64,000 nucleotides of DNA from Nocardioides sp. GY 10113. Its GTDB lineage: Bacteria > Actinomycetota > Actinomycetes > Propionibacteriales > Nocardioidaceae. The stretch's first letter is position 1. Each line of letters opens with the position of its first letter. The position numbers and the translations under genes were made by a program. Location of the stretch: positions 1 through 64,000 of the forward strand of contig NZ_STGK01000016.1 of the NCBI RefSeq assembly GCF_004919105.1, in the 5' to 3' direction. Positions 31,882-39,898 of this stretch are shown piece by piece. Under the pieces are notes generated by a model. The model did no database searches and had not been told where the DNA came from. It was given only the letters and a program-made list of their open reading frames with translations.

Positions 31882-33612
31882 ATGCGAGCATGCCGCGTGC
31901 CCGCTGCGAAGCCCCCCTCCCTTCGACGTACTCCGCGGCTGACCCCGCTGTGGGGCCAAGCGCTCGGTGCCGCGCTCTTCGCTATCGCAGGCGCCGTGCT
32001 GTTGTACTGGTTCGTCGCCGAGGTCCTCCTGGGTCTCCCGCTCCAGGTCGACGCCAAGGCCGAGGCCGGCCAGCAGGCGGCTCAGCGCAAGTTCCTCGCC
32101 GACCTGGTGAAGATTGCGCTCGGGTTGGCCGCGGGCATCGGCGCGGTGATCGCGCTGGTCGCCACCTACCGCAAGACCCGGATCGAGGAGTACGCCAGCC
32201 ACCGCGACGACCACAGACTATTCAGCGAGCGCTATCAGAACGCCGCCGAGCTGCTCGGCCACGCCAAGCCCGCGGTACGCCTGGCCGGCGTCTACGCCAT
32301 GGCCCGCCTCGCTGACGACTGGGACGAGCAGCAACAGCAGTGCATCGACGTCCTGTGCGCCTACCTACGACTCCCCGCCAACGAGAACGATCCCGGCGAC
32401 GGGGAGGTCCGCGACACCGTCATCCGACTCGTCGCCGCCCACCTACAACCTGACGCCGAGCCGTCCTGGCAGGGCCGCAAGTTCGACTTCACCGACGTCA
32501 CCTTCGACCACGGCGCCAACTTCAGCTGGGCCGTGTTCTCTGGCCAGACCTACTTCGGCAACGCGAAGTTCGCCGGCCCCGCCGACTTCCGGGGCGCGAA
32601 GTTCGCCGGCAACGCCCACTTCCGGGACGCGAAGTTCGCCGGCTACGCCTACTTCCTGAGAGCGGAGTTCGCCGGCCCCGCCGACTTCCGGGACGCGAAG
32701 TTCGCCGGCGACGCCCACTTCCCGGACGCCGAGTTCGCCGGCTACGCCCACTTCGCAGGCGCGAAGTTCGCCGGCGACGCCCACTTCCCGGACGCCGAGT
32801 TCGCCCGCGACGCCCACTTCGCAGGCGCGAAGTTCGCCGGCTACGCCCGCTTCAAGGGCGTGAAGTTCGCCGGCCCCGCCGACTTCCCGGACGCCGAGTT
32901 CGCCCGCCCTGCCGACTTCCCGGGTGCGAAGTTCGCCTACGCCTACTTCCAGAGAGCGGAGTTCGCCGGCAACGCCCACTTCCAGAGAGCGGAGTTCGCC
33001 GGCGACGCCGACTTCCGGGGCGTGAAGTTCGCCGGCGACTCCGACTTCCTGGGCGCGAAGTTCACCGGCCCCGCCGACTTCCCGGGCGCGGAGTTCGCCG
33101 GCGACGCCCACTTCCCGGGCGCGAAGTTCGCCGGCGACGCCCACTTCCAGAGAGCGGAGTTCGCCGGCAACGCCCACTTCCCGGACGCCGAGTTCGCCGG
33201 CCCCGCCGACTTCCCGGACGCCTTGTTCGCCGGCCCCGCCCAGTTCAAGAGCGCGAAGTTCGCCCGCCGCGCCGACTTCGCAGGCGCCGAGTTCGCCCGC
33301 CGCGCCGACTTCGCAGGCGCCGAGTTCGCCCGCCGCGCCGACTTCGGCGGCGCCGAGTTCGCGGGCCGCTATGCGCGCATGTGGGTCACGGTCACCAGCG
33401 GCGGATCTCTGGATCTGAGCGAGGTGAAGCTAGGCCGGGAGCGTACGAGCGAGGACACCGAGCAACCGGCGCGGCGGTCGGTGGTGTCGCTACGACACGC
33501 AACGCTGGCCGATCCAGCCTCGATCGCCGCAAGTGTGGCCGAGGCCGCGAACGGGTGCGTCTTGATTCTCCCTGGCGGCACGAGGGCCCCGGACCCCATG
33601 CCCAACACATGA
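31882..33612 (+). CDS. Membrane protein with pentapeptide-type (11-residue unit) repeats
   Basis: The 576-residue protein has two N-terminal transmembrane helices (ALFAIAGAVLLYWFVAEVLL; LVKIALGLAAGIGAVIALVA). The actinobacterial linker RKTRIEEYASHRDDHRLF and LLGHAKPAVRLAGVYAMARL follows, then a right-handed β-helix of the Pentapeptide_3 type from about residue 190 to 490. Repeat units are A-K/E-F-A-G-x-A-x-F-x-x. Pentapeptide proteins often act in protein interaction or DNA mimicry; a membrane-anchored one could be an immunity or defence accessory, unproven. One unit lacks a residue (AKFA-YAYF). It stands alone in the right half of the island. Confidence 0.85.
   Translation: MRACRVPAAKPPSLRRTPRLTPLWGQALGAALFAIAGAVLLYWFVAEVLLGLPLQVDAKAEAGQQAAQRKFLADLVKIALGLAAGIGAVIALVATYRKTRIEEYASHRDDHRLFSERYQNAAELLGHAKPAVRLAGVYAMARLADDWDEQQQQCIDVLCAYLRLPANENDPGDGEVRDTVIRLVAAHLQPDAEPSWQGRKFDFTDVTFDHGANFSWAVFSGQTYFGNAKFAGPADFRGAKFAGNAHFRDAKFAGYAYFLRAEFAGPADFRDAKFAGDAHFPDAEFAGYAHFAGAKFAGDAHFPDAEFARDAHFAGAKFAGYARFKGVKFAGPADFPDAEFARPADFPGAKFAYAYFQRAEFAGNAHFQRAEFAGDADFRGVKFAGDSDFLGAKFTGPADFPGAEFAGDAHFPGAKFAGDAHFQRAEFAGNAHFPDAEFAGPADFPDALFAGPAQFKSAKFARRADFAGAEFARRADFAGAEFARRADFGGAEFAGRYARMWVTVTSGGSLDLSEVKLGRERTSEDTEQPARRSVVSLRHATLADPASIAASVAEAANGCVLILPGGTRAPDPMPNT
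32563..33351 (+). repeat. About 24 tandem 33-bp repeats inside the pentapeptide-type gene
   Basis: Each 33-bp unit encodes 11 residues (for example AKFAGPADFRG, AEFAGDAHFPD). Some units are identical at DNA level, and one has lost a codon. Such arrays can expand or contract by recombination. Confidence 0.85.
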
Positions 33613-33664
33613 AGCCGGTTGCACGTCTGTCGGCGAGCTCGCTCGAAGCTCTGGGAACGAAACG

Positions 33665-33838
33665 GGCCAGGCGGTGGGCCGGCACAAAGGTGTTGTCGAC
33701 CCATGGCGCGCCGGTGGCCAGCACTCAGCGGCCGACATCAGTTCGTTGGTCGGCGTGAGCCGCTCGAGCGTCTACCGCGTCATCGAACTGAACAGGCCCG
33801 GCAGTTCAAGTCTTGAACTCCATCGGTTCAAAATTTGA
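33665..33838 (+). pseudogene. Serine-recombinase C-terminal HTH remnant
   Basis: This open frame without a start encodes VGRHKGVV...GQHSAADISSLVGVSRSSVYRVIELNRPG. This resembles the hinge and Hin-type HTH at the end of serine resolvases. No catalytic domain is present. It is probably the relic of an older mobile element. Confidence 0.45.
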
Positions 33839-33840
33839 GC
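33803..33840. promoter_or_regulatory. Second pair of palindromes with 22-bp centre spacing
   Basis: AGTTCAAG-T-CTTGAACT (33803-33819) is a perfect 8-bp-arm palindrome centred at 33811. GTTCAAA-A-TTTGAGC (33826-33840) is an imperfect one centred at 33833. The spacing and CAAG/CTTG arms recall the pair at 16701-16739 upstream of xis. Confidence 0.5.
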
Positions 33841-33931
33841 TCCTTGAGGTCAGAGGCACCCTTTGCGCTACCCAGCCGGATCGACTCCCCTACGTCATCG
33901 CGTCGTATCGGGCGCAGGGGCGTGACCGGAC

Positions 33932-33966
33932 CCGAGCCGAGCCGAGCCGAGCCGAGCCGAGCCGAC
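33932..33966 (+). repeat. Pentanucleotide microsatellite, (CCGAG)6 plus one variant copy
   Basis: Six copies of CCGAG and one CCGAC lie 61 bp upstream of the metallophosphoesterase start. Slipped-strand changes here could alter promoter spacing. Confidence 0.85.
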
Positions 33967-34026
33967 TAGCGTCTGCATGACGCCGGAGCGCCGACGGTTC
34001 GGGCGCCGACAGACAGGGGTGAAGCG

Positions 34027-34812
34027 GTGAGGGTTGGCGTCGCCGGCGACTGGCACGGGAACACCGGGGTCGCGCTGGCTGCAGTGCGGACGTTCGCCGA
34101 GCAAGGCGTAGACCTCGTCCTGCACCTCGGCGATTTCGGTCTGCTCTGGCCCGGGAACTCCGGGCAGAAGTACCACCGCAAGGTCGAGCGCGTGTGCGCC
34201 GAACACAGTGTCCGACTCCTGGTGACGCCCGGGAATCACGAGCACTGGACAAGAACAGATCGCCTCCCGCTGGAGGCTCGTGACGGGTTCGGCGAGATCG
34301 GCTGGGTCACCGACCACGTCGCAGTCCTGCCGAGAGCCCACCGCTTCAAGATCGGCGATCGCTCGTTCGTCTCGCTCGGCGGCGCTGTGAGCGTGGACCG
34401 CGAATGGCGCACCGCCGACATCGATTGGTGGGCGCAAGAGGCGATTGAGCCAGAACACGTGCACGCGACAGTCGCGGGTGGGCCGGTGGACGTCTTCCTC
34501 GCCCACGACTCCCCGGCAGCGCCCTACTGGACGCCTGCTGTCGCGCAGATCTGCACTACGAATCCGCAAGACTGGCCGGCCGACGCCGTCGTGGACGCCG
34601 CGGTCGGAAGGACGCTGATGCGGCAGGCGTTTGAGGCGATCGCACCATCGCTGTTCCTTCACGGGCACTATCACGTGAGGGACTCGGCCGATGTCGTGCT
34701 ACGGAGCGGTGGCGGATGTCGCATCGAGTCGTTGGCCGCCGACGGGGAGCCCGGTAACGTCGCCATCCTGGACTTGGACACCCTCCGGGTGGAAGACCTT
34801 CAGGTCAGGTGA
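34027..34812 (+). CDS. Metallophosphoesterase (calcineurin-like)
   Basis: The 261-residue protein has the full set of metallophosphoesterase motifs: GDWHG (D-x-H), LHLGDFG (GD), TPGNHEHW (GNHE), LAHDSP (H) and LHGHYH (GHxH). It should be an active dinuclear-metal phosphatase or nuclease; the substrate is unknown. The start is GTG 34027, which follows AGGGGTGAAGCG. Similar small phosphoesterases are common in phages and mobile elements. No operon partner is clear; a gene fragment follows. Confidence 0.85.
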   Translation: MRVGVAGDWHGNTGVALAAVRTFAEQGVDLVLHLGDFGLLWPGNSGQKYHRKVERVCAEHSVRLLVTPGNHEHWTRTDRLPLEARDGFGEIGWVTDHVAVLPRAHRFKIGDRSFVSLGGAVSVDREWRTADIDWWAQEAIEPEHVHATVAGGPVDVFLAHDSPAAPYWTPAVAQICTTNPQDWPADAVVDAAVGRTLMRQAFEAIAPSLFLHGHYHVRDSADVVLRSGGGCRIESLAADGEPGNVAILDLDTLRVEDLQVR

Positions 34813-34873
34813 CCGCGACCGGCGTGTCGACGTCGCTCGCACTACGTCGACGCCCAGCGCTGATGCGGGCTAG

Positions 34874-35095
34874 ATCGCCGCCCTGGCCGGATCCATCACC
34901 AACCGCCCCACTGCCGCGTTCGCGCCCGGCATCGAGGTCGCGCATGTGAAGTTGGACGAGACCTTCGACTGCGGCCCGGTCTTCGACTTCTCCCACACCG
35001 CCGACCTGATCGGCCTCGGTGAGCGCGCCGCCTTCACCGAGATCAGTAACCGGCCTCAGCGGCCGGGATCTGCGCCTAATACCCTCCCGCCATGA
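34874..35095 (+). pseudogene. Coding-like fragment without a start
   Basis: Between a stop at 34871 and the TGA at 35093 the frame shows strong coding bias and encodes ITNRPTAAFAPGIEVAHVK and DETFDCGPVFDFSHTADLIG. I do not recognise it. It has no start signal and overlaps the cutinase start, so it is likely the end of a lost gene. Confidence 0.35.
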
Positions 35096-36150
35096 GAATG
35101 CGCAACCTCCTCCGCCCCGCTATCGCAGCCGTGGTCATGTCGGCCTCGCTGGCGACGATGGCGTCCCCCGCCCCCGCCAACGCCGCCACGGCGGAGTGCT
35201 GGAACCCGTCCGACTCCCGCACCTTCAAGGAGAAGCAGTACATCTTCATCGGCGCCCGGGGCAGTGGCGAGAGCAAGACCAGTTACTACGGGATGGGCAG
35301 CCGGGTCTGGAAGGCGTGGCAGGCCGTTAAGAACGACCCCAAGTACCGCGGAAAGGTCGCCTGTGTCGCGGTCAACCCCAACGTCTACCCGGCGCTGGCC
35401 GTCCCGAAAGGGTTCGACAAGATGGAGTGGGACACCTACATCGACGAGGTCATCGGCGGATACCCGTACATGAACACCCAGGCGGCGTACCTCGCCAAGC
35501 GATTCCCCAAGTCCAAGTTCATCTTCGCCGGTTACTCCCAGGGCGCCGCGCTGACGCACATCACCACCTCCAAGTGGGCGGCGTCGAGCACTCTGCGCGG
35601 CAAGGTTGAGGGCTCGATCCTCATCGCGGACCCGCTCGCCGGCGCGACCGACCGCCGGATGTCGTTCCCCAACGCCGCCAAGGAGTGGACCGGACCCAGC
35701 CAGCCGGGGGTGCTGTCCTTCGCGCGGGCGGCGACGAGCAACAACTTCGGCAACTTCCAGATCTGGACCACCGTCGCCCTCGCCAACGTCCTCCTCAAGC
35801 GGGTGCCCTTCTGCCTCGGCATTCCGTTGTGCAAGAAGGTCAAGAACGCGGTCAAGACCGCGAACGACTTCAAGACGATGGCGGCCGACCTGCACGCCTA
35901 CGAGAACACCCCGGCGCTCTCCGGCCTCCTCACCGCCTCGCAGATCGCCCGCAAGGGCATTCCCGTCGCCTCGGTGTGCTACTCCGGCGACATCGTCTGC
36001 GCGCCGATCGGCAAGATGAGCAAGCAGTCCTTCGCCCGCATTTCCGTCACCTACCCGTCGGGCGGGTTCTCCGACTCCATCCACAGCAACAAGTACCAGA
36101 TCGACTACCGGTGGGCATCCCCCACAGCGAGGTACATTGCCACCCACTGA
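35092..36150 (+). CDS. Secreted cutinase-family serine esterase
   Basis: The 352-residue protein has a signal peptide (RNLLRPAIAAVVMSASLATM, cleavage near ANAATA) and the cutinase fold. It shows GARGSGES near the start, nucleophile Ser in GYSQGA, Asp in CYSGDIVC with flanking cysteines, and a late His in SDSIHSNKY. Family members hydrolyse cutin, lipids or polyesters and are common in mycolic-acid relatives and actinobacteria. At about 320 mature residues it is longer than plant-pathogen cutinases (about 200). It is unusual as island cargo. A terminator follows. Confidence 0.88.
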   Translation: MRMRNLLRPAIAAVVMSASLATMASPAPANAATAECWNPSDSRTFKEKQYIFIGARGSGESKTSYYGMGSRVWKAWQAVKNDPKYRGKVACVAVNPNVYPALAVPKGFDKMEWDTYIDEVIGGYPYMNTQAAYLAKRFPKSKFIFAGYSQGAALTHITTSKWAASSTLRGKVEGSILIADPLAGATDRRMSFPNAAKEWTGPSQPGVLSFARAATSNNFGNFQIWTTVALANVLLKRVPFCLGIPLCKKVKNAVKTANDFKTMAADLHAYENTPALSGLLTASQIARKGIPVASVCYSGDIVCAPIGKMSKQSFARISVTYPSGGFSDSIHSNKYQIDYRWASPTARYIATH

Positions 36151-36163
36151 CCCCGACGAAGCG

Positions 36164-36195
36164 CGGCCCCGGCCCTCCCCGGAAAGCCGGGGCCG
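36164..36195 (+). terminator. Terminator after the cutinase gene
   Basis: A perfect 10-bp stem, CGGCCCCGGC / GCCGGGGCCG, with a 12-nt loop starts 14 bp after the stop codon. Confidence 0.7.
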
Positions 36196-36292
36196 TGCCA
36201 TCTCACCGAGTGCAATCTGGGTCCACCCGGAGGCGCGCCGGGGCGCGGCAGGGCCATCAGCGCCAGGCGGCTGCGCCGCGCACCCCTCCGGC

Positions 36293-36602
36293 ATGAGCAC
36301 CTCCCTGAACAACCCGAGCCGTGTCCCAGCCGGCGTCCCCACCGGCGGCCAGTTCGCGGCCTCGGCCCGCACCGAGGCCGGCCTGGCGCTGGCCAACCCC
36401 CACCCCTGACACCGAGGACACCGAGGACACCGAGGCACGATCGGCGTTGATCGTGCTGCACCTGCGACTGGATCCGAAGGTGATGGCGACCAAGGACGGC
36501 GCCTCCTTCGACGGGATCAAGGCCACCTACACCACCGACGACGGCGAGAGCGGCGAGTTCATTGCGCCTGACCCGGACTTCCGGGCTCGTCGGCCGCGGT
36601 GA
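36293..36602 (+). pseudogene. Probable frameshifted small protein with NPSRVPAGVPTGGQFA motif
   Basis: ATG 36293 opens a 38-codon frame that begins STSLNNPSRVPAGVPTGGQF and stops at 36407-36409. The neighbouring frame then reads on as EARSALIVLHLRLDPKVMA and ends at 36602. Actinobacterial relatives with the VPTGGQF motif are single longer proteins, so a frameshift in the C-rich run before 36409 is likely. The motif is known from small actinobacterial mobile-element proteins of unknown role. Confidence 0.5.
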
Positions 36603-36679
36603 CGGCGGCTCCTGAGGACGCCGCGCCGCTGCCGGCCCTCCTGCGAGGGCAAGGCATTCCTCGGCCCTGCGGCCCTGAA

Positions 36680-37555
36680 TCAGGACCACGCCCCCCGCAT
36701 GACTTCCTCGTCGCCGAGGTCCGCCGTCGCCTCGTGAAAGCGGTTCAGGTGGTCGAGCGTCGCGGCGGGAGCGACCAGGAACCCAGACCGATGGAGCAGC
36801 GCACTAGCAACGGCGAGCGCCCGGACGGCTTCGCCTCGTTCCCTTGCCCCGTCGTGCTCGGCCAGGTCGGCGGCTAGGGCGAGCCAGGCGGAAGCCCGCT
36901 CGGGGTTGAGGTGGCCACCCTCCGGGGTGACCAGGTCCAGATCAGGAGAGATGTCACCGGACACGAGGTGGAGGATGACATTGGCGCGGTCACGGGCGAC
37001 GGGTTCGAGCAGGTAGCCATCCGCGAGACCGTCGGCGTCTTCTTCGGAGGCGTAGCCCTCAGCCAGGTCGCCGGACGCGATGTTCGACTCCGGCGCCGAC
37101 ACGCCCGACAGGCGCAGGCGCGAGTCAGCTCGAAGGTCGGCCAGGTCGCGTGGCGAGGCAGCGTAGCAGGCGCGCGCGGCCCGGTTGCCCATCGCTCGAC
37201 CGAGCACGGCCGCGGCTCTGTCCAGGCTGTCGTCCCGGTCAGCATCAACGAGCCTGCCAACCTCAGCGAGCAGGGCCCGCAGGCGCGAGCGGGCGCGACT
37301 GCGGGATGAGGAGGTCAGGCGCTCCGCAGCAGGGCCACGGTCGGCGACGGCGAGCAGGTCCCACGCAGACTTGGTCGACAGGGGGCGGCCGGGCCGATCG
37401 CGGTGGGCGAGGCGGCGTACGTCCTCGGCGTCGATGACCCACTGGGAGCCGACCCGCTGAGCTGCCAGTGATCCCTCTCGTATGCGTTCTCGCACACGCT
37501 GGGGCACCACTCCGAGGACTTCGGCCGCCTCGGCGACGCTCATGAGTGCACCCAT
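36680..37555 (-). CDS. HTH (AbiEi-like) regulatory protein, possible orphan antitoxin
   Basis: I chose ATG 37555 with AGGA upstream; ATG 37543 is an alternative, and upstream in-frame sequence has poor coding bias. Residues 1-60 form an excisionase-like HTH (MSVAEAAEVLGVVPQRVRERIREGSL...QWVIDAEDVRRL). The rest (RPGRPLSTKSAWDLLAV, LRADSRLRLSGVSAPESNIASG, DLAEGYASEEDADGLADGYL) matches a family that in actinobacteria usually precedes an AbiEii-type nucleotidyltransferase toxin. No such toxin gene is next to it here. Function as antitoxin or repressor is inferred. Confidence 0.65.
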   Translation of the reverse strand: MGALMSVAEAAEVLGVVPQRVRERIREGSLAAQRVGSQWVIDAEDVRRLAHRDRPGRPLSTKSAWDLLAVADRGPAAERLTSSSRSRARSRLRALLAEVGRLVDADRDDSLDRAAAVLGRAMGNRAARACYAASPRDLADLRADSRLRLSGVSAPESNIASGDLAEGYASEEDADGLADGYLLEPVARDRANVILHLVSGDISPDLDLVTPEGGHLNPERASAWLALAADLAEHDGARERGEAVRALAVASALLHRSGFLVAPAATLDHLNRFHEATADLGDEEVMRGAWS

Positions 37556-37937
37556 GATTCCGCCATCCTGATCGCCACTACCTTCCGGGAATCCTAGCGT
37601 TCTCAGAATGGATGTGCGGCCCAGACGGAGCTGGACCGACGGCGTCACGTCCGAGGCAGAGGCATTGGCAGCAACCAGTACCGCGACGAATGTCCAGAGC
37701 GACCGGCGGGATGCCGGCGGGTACGTCGAACACGCGCTGTACCAGCGCCATGGCCTGCCGCACGACGGATGACAGGTCGACCACCAGACATCTATGGGCG
37801 TAGCAGACCCCATCCCTCACGGCCTCTCACCCGTCTTGGGGACGTGACGCCTCCCAGCATGCGAGCCGCTGAGGCGATTGCGAAGGTCGATCCTCCAATT
37901 GGCGCGACAGAAGTCGCATATAGACATGGGGGAACCG
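37556..37937. other. Divergent intergenic region
   Basis: This gap of 382 bp has no well-supported gene. A 54-codon plus-strand frame at 37608-37772 has fair codon bias but no clear Shine-Dalgarno. Promoters for the two flanking divergent genes should lie here. Confidence 0.45.
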
Positions 37938-38714
37938 ATGCTCAAACTGCACGCCAAACTCGCGCTTCCGATCGCGATGCTGGTGACGTTGGGTTTGGTC
38001 GCGCCGGCGTCGGCGACTGCCCCACCATCGGCTCGACTGGCGAACTCGCCGTCCGCGACCGCAGACGCCCCGGAGGTGGATGACCGGCGGAACCAACGCC
38101 GCCTCGCCGCCAAGAACCCCATCCTCGGTTGGCTGGTCGTCGTCGTGGTCGCTGGTGGCCGCCAGGCCGTCAGAGTGGGCGTCCGCGCCGCAACCTCAAA
38201 GGCCGCGAAACGCGCCGCGAAGGGAGTCGTGCGCGACTTGGGCCTGATCATCGACAGCGTCAGCACCCCCATCAAGGGCGACTACAAGACCGCGGGCGGG
38301 TTCAAGATCAAGGTCAACCAGGACCCGAAGCGGGAAGACGGGTACACCTCTTTCGATGCTTTCAAGACCCGATGGGGAGCAGCAGGAACCGGTCGCGAGT
38401 GGCACCACATCGTCGAGCAGAAGGCAAAGAACCACCAGGGCAACCTGTTCCCCTCCTGGAAGATCAACAACCGGCAGAACCTGGTCAACATCAGGACCGG
38501 CTTGCACCAGAAGTGCATCAACGCCCTGATGGCCACCAAGCTCAAGAACCTGATCAAGCGAGACCGCGACGCGCTCAAGGTCGTCGTTGTCGACGCCAAC
38601 CGGGACCAGACGCTACGACGCACCCAGCGCGGGTACTCCTTTAACAACCAGCATTTGTTCGGCTTGCGCCTGCTTAACCACTGCGGCGTTGAGATCATCG
38701 GATCCGGAATCTGA
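37938..38714 (+). CDS. Secreted protein with WHH-type nuclease motif (candidate toxin)
   Basis: ATG 37938 has GGGGGAAC just upstream; ATG 37926 is an alternative. The 258-residue product has a signal peptide (LKLHAKLALPIAMLVTLGLV, cleavage near ASATA), a second hydrophobic stretch (ILGWLVVVVVAGG) and a basic C-terminal domain. That domain contains GREWHHIVEQKAKNHQGNLF, a W/E-HH motif like those of HNH-superfamily bacterial toxin domains, then a conserved-looking NLVNIRTGLHQKCINALMA. It is likely a secreted nuclease toxin. The DUF1963 protein encoded 49 bp downstream could be its immunity partner. Confidence 0.65.
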   Translation: MLKLHAKLALPIAMLVTLGLVAPASATAPPSARLANSPSATADAPEVDDRRNQRRLAAKNPILGWLVVVVVAGGRQAVRVGVRAATSKAAKRAAKGVVRDLGLIIDSVSTPIKGDYKTAGGFKIKVNQDPKREDGYTSFDAFKTRWGAAGTGREWHHIVEQKAKNHQGNLFPSWKINNRQNLVNIRTGLHQKCINALMATKLKNLIKRDRDALKVVVVDANRDQTLRRTQRGYSFNNQHLFGLRLLNHCGVEIIGSGI

Positions 38715-38763
38715 GCGCAGCACCAACCGGTGGCGTTTAGGGAGTCAGCGAGGTGAGTGACCG

Positions 38764-39780
38764 ATGAGCATGGAGGGTCGTTCGGGCCTGCCCGGGGACG
38801 GGCCACGACCAGGCTCACCCAAGGTCGCGCTGCAAACCGCCTACTGGCACCAGGACGAGTTCTACGCCGACCCCGCGATCGCGCTTACCCCGCAGGCGAT
38901 GCCTATGCGGCTGGCGGTGATGCTGACGCCGATTGACCCCGCGCTTCCCCAGAACGAGTTGGGTGGGTTCAGGTCCTGGACGTTCTTCGCCGGCGCGCCG
39001 TCCCGTCCGGTCGGAAGCGGCCTGGATTGGCCGCGGCGCAGCCCAGAAGCACAGCGCGGGCCAGGGGTGCCCTTGACCCACGTTCTTCAGGTCGACCTGT
39101 ACGGGCTAGCCGTCGACCAGGGGGACGAGGTCGTCGCCGAAGCCGGTCTGCCGGCCACCGGATTGCTGCAGTTCTTCCACGACTGCAGCACCTACGGCGA
39201 CGAGGCTGGCGATGCAGATGCGTGGTCGGTGCGATGGGTGCCACGCGAGGAGGCACCGAGCGGGACGATCGGGTGGGAGCCCACGCCACAACCGGACGAC
39301 ATGGATCCCGAGGCCTACGACCCGCCGGTGCCGCTGGCACACGAGGTGGCGCCGTCGATCCCGAACATGGCCGGTATGGAGGTGGGGGAACCAGCGGCCG
39401 GGGCCCATTACTTGCGGCTCTACGAATGGATCCAGGCACATGCCTACATGCAAAACAACGGGCGTCGCGACGAACACTTCACGGCGCTGCAACGCACACC
39501 GTGGGACGACGGGTTCGAGCCGCTACCTGCCCCGTCGCGACTTCTCGGGTTCAGTGCGGTCCCGCCCAACGAGGACTACGACCGACTGGTGCGCAAGCAT
39601 CTCCGTCTTGAGGCCGGGGACGAGCACGTGCTGCTGGCCGACATCAACCCGCTCCAGTTCGATGAGGCGAACGTTGACTGGTTGCACGGCGGCCGCCACT
39701 TGGAGTACTGGATTCGGCGCAGCGACCTGACCGTGCGGCGCTTCGACCGCGCCTGGGCGCTGATCCGCACCGACCACTAG
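38764..39780 (+). CDS. DUF1963 (YwqG-like) protein, candidate immunity protein
   Basis: The 338-residue cytoplasmic protein has the YwqG/DUF1963 pattern: LTHVLQVDLYGLA, GLLQFFHDCSTYG, an internal LLGFSAVPPNEDYDRLV, and LLADINPLQFDEANVDWLHGG. YwqG-type proteins fall in the SUKH-related sphere of immunity proteins linked to polymorphic toxins. It directly follows the secreted WHH-motif protein gene, which supports a toxin and immunity pairing. That link is inference from order alone. Confidence 0.72.
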   Translation: MSMEGRSGLPGDGPRPGSPKVALQTAYWHQDEFYADPAIALTPQAMPMRLAVMLTPIDPALPQNELGGFRSWTFFAGAPSRPVGSGLDWPRRSPEAQRGPGVPLTHVLQVDLYGLAVDQGDEVVAEAGLPATGLLQFFHDCSTYGDEAGDADAWSVRWVPREEAPSGTIGWEPTPQPDDMDPEAYDPPVPLAHEVAPSIPNMAGMEVGEPAAGAHYLRLYEWIQAHAYMQNNGRRDEHFTALQRTPWDDGFEPLPAPSRLLGFSAVPPNEDYDRLVRKHLRLEAGDEHVLLADINPLQFDEANVDWLHGGRHLEYWIRRSDLTVRRFDRAWALIRTDH

Positions 39781-39898
39781 CCCAGTCGAGTGCGCGTCGC
39801 GCCAGACGACGCATCGCGGCGGGCGCTTGGCTGCCGGCCAACCAGCCTCGGCTGCCATTGCCGCTGTTCGGCTCACCGTCGGCCCCGACGACGGTGGC

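Noticed and set aside
32443..33177. Minus-strand repetitive open frame opposite the pentapeptide-type gene
   Set aside because: It is a mirror of the 33-bp repeats; the plus strand has membrane helices and a known repeat fold.
37608..37772. 54-codon plus-strand frame between the AbiEi-like gene and the toxin-like gene
   Set aside because: Codon use is fair, but there is no clear start signal or family; kept only as a note.
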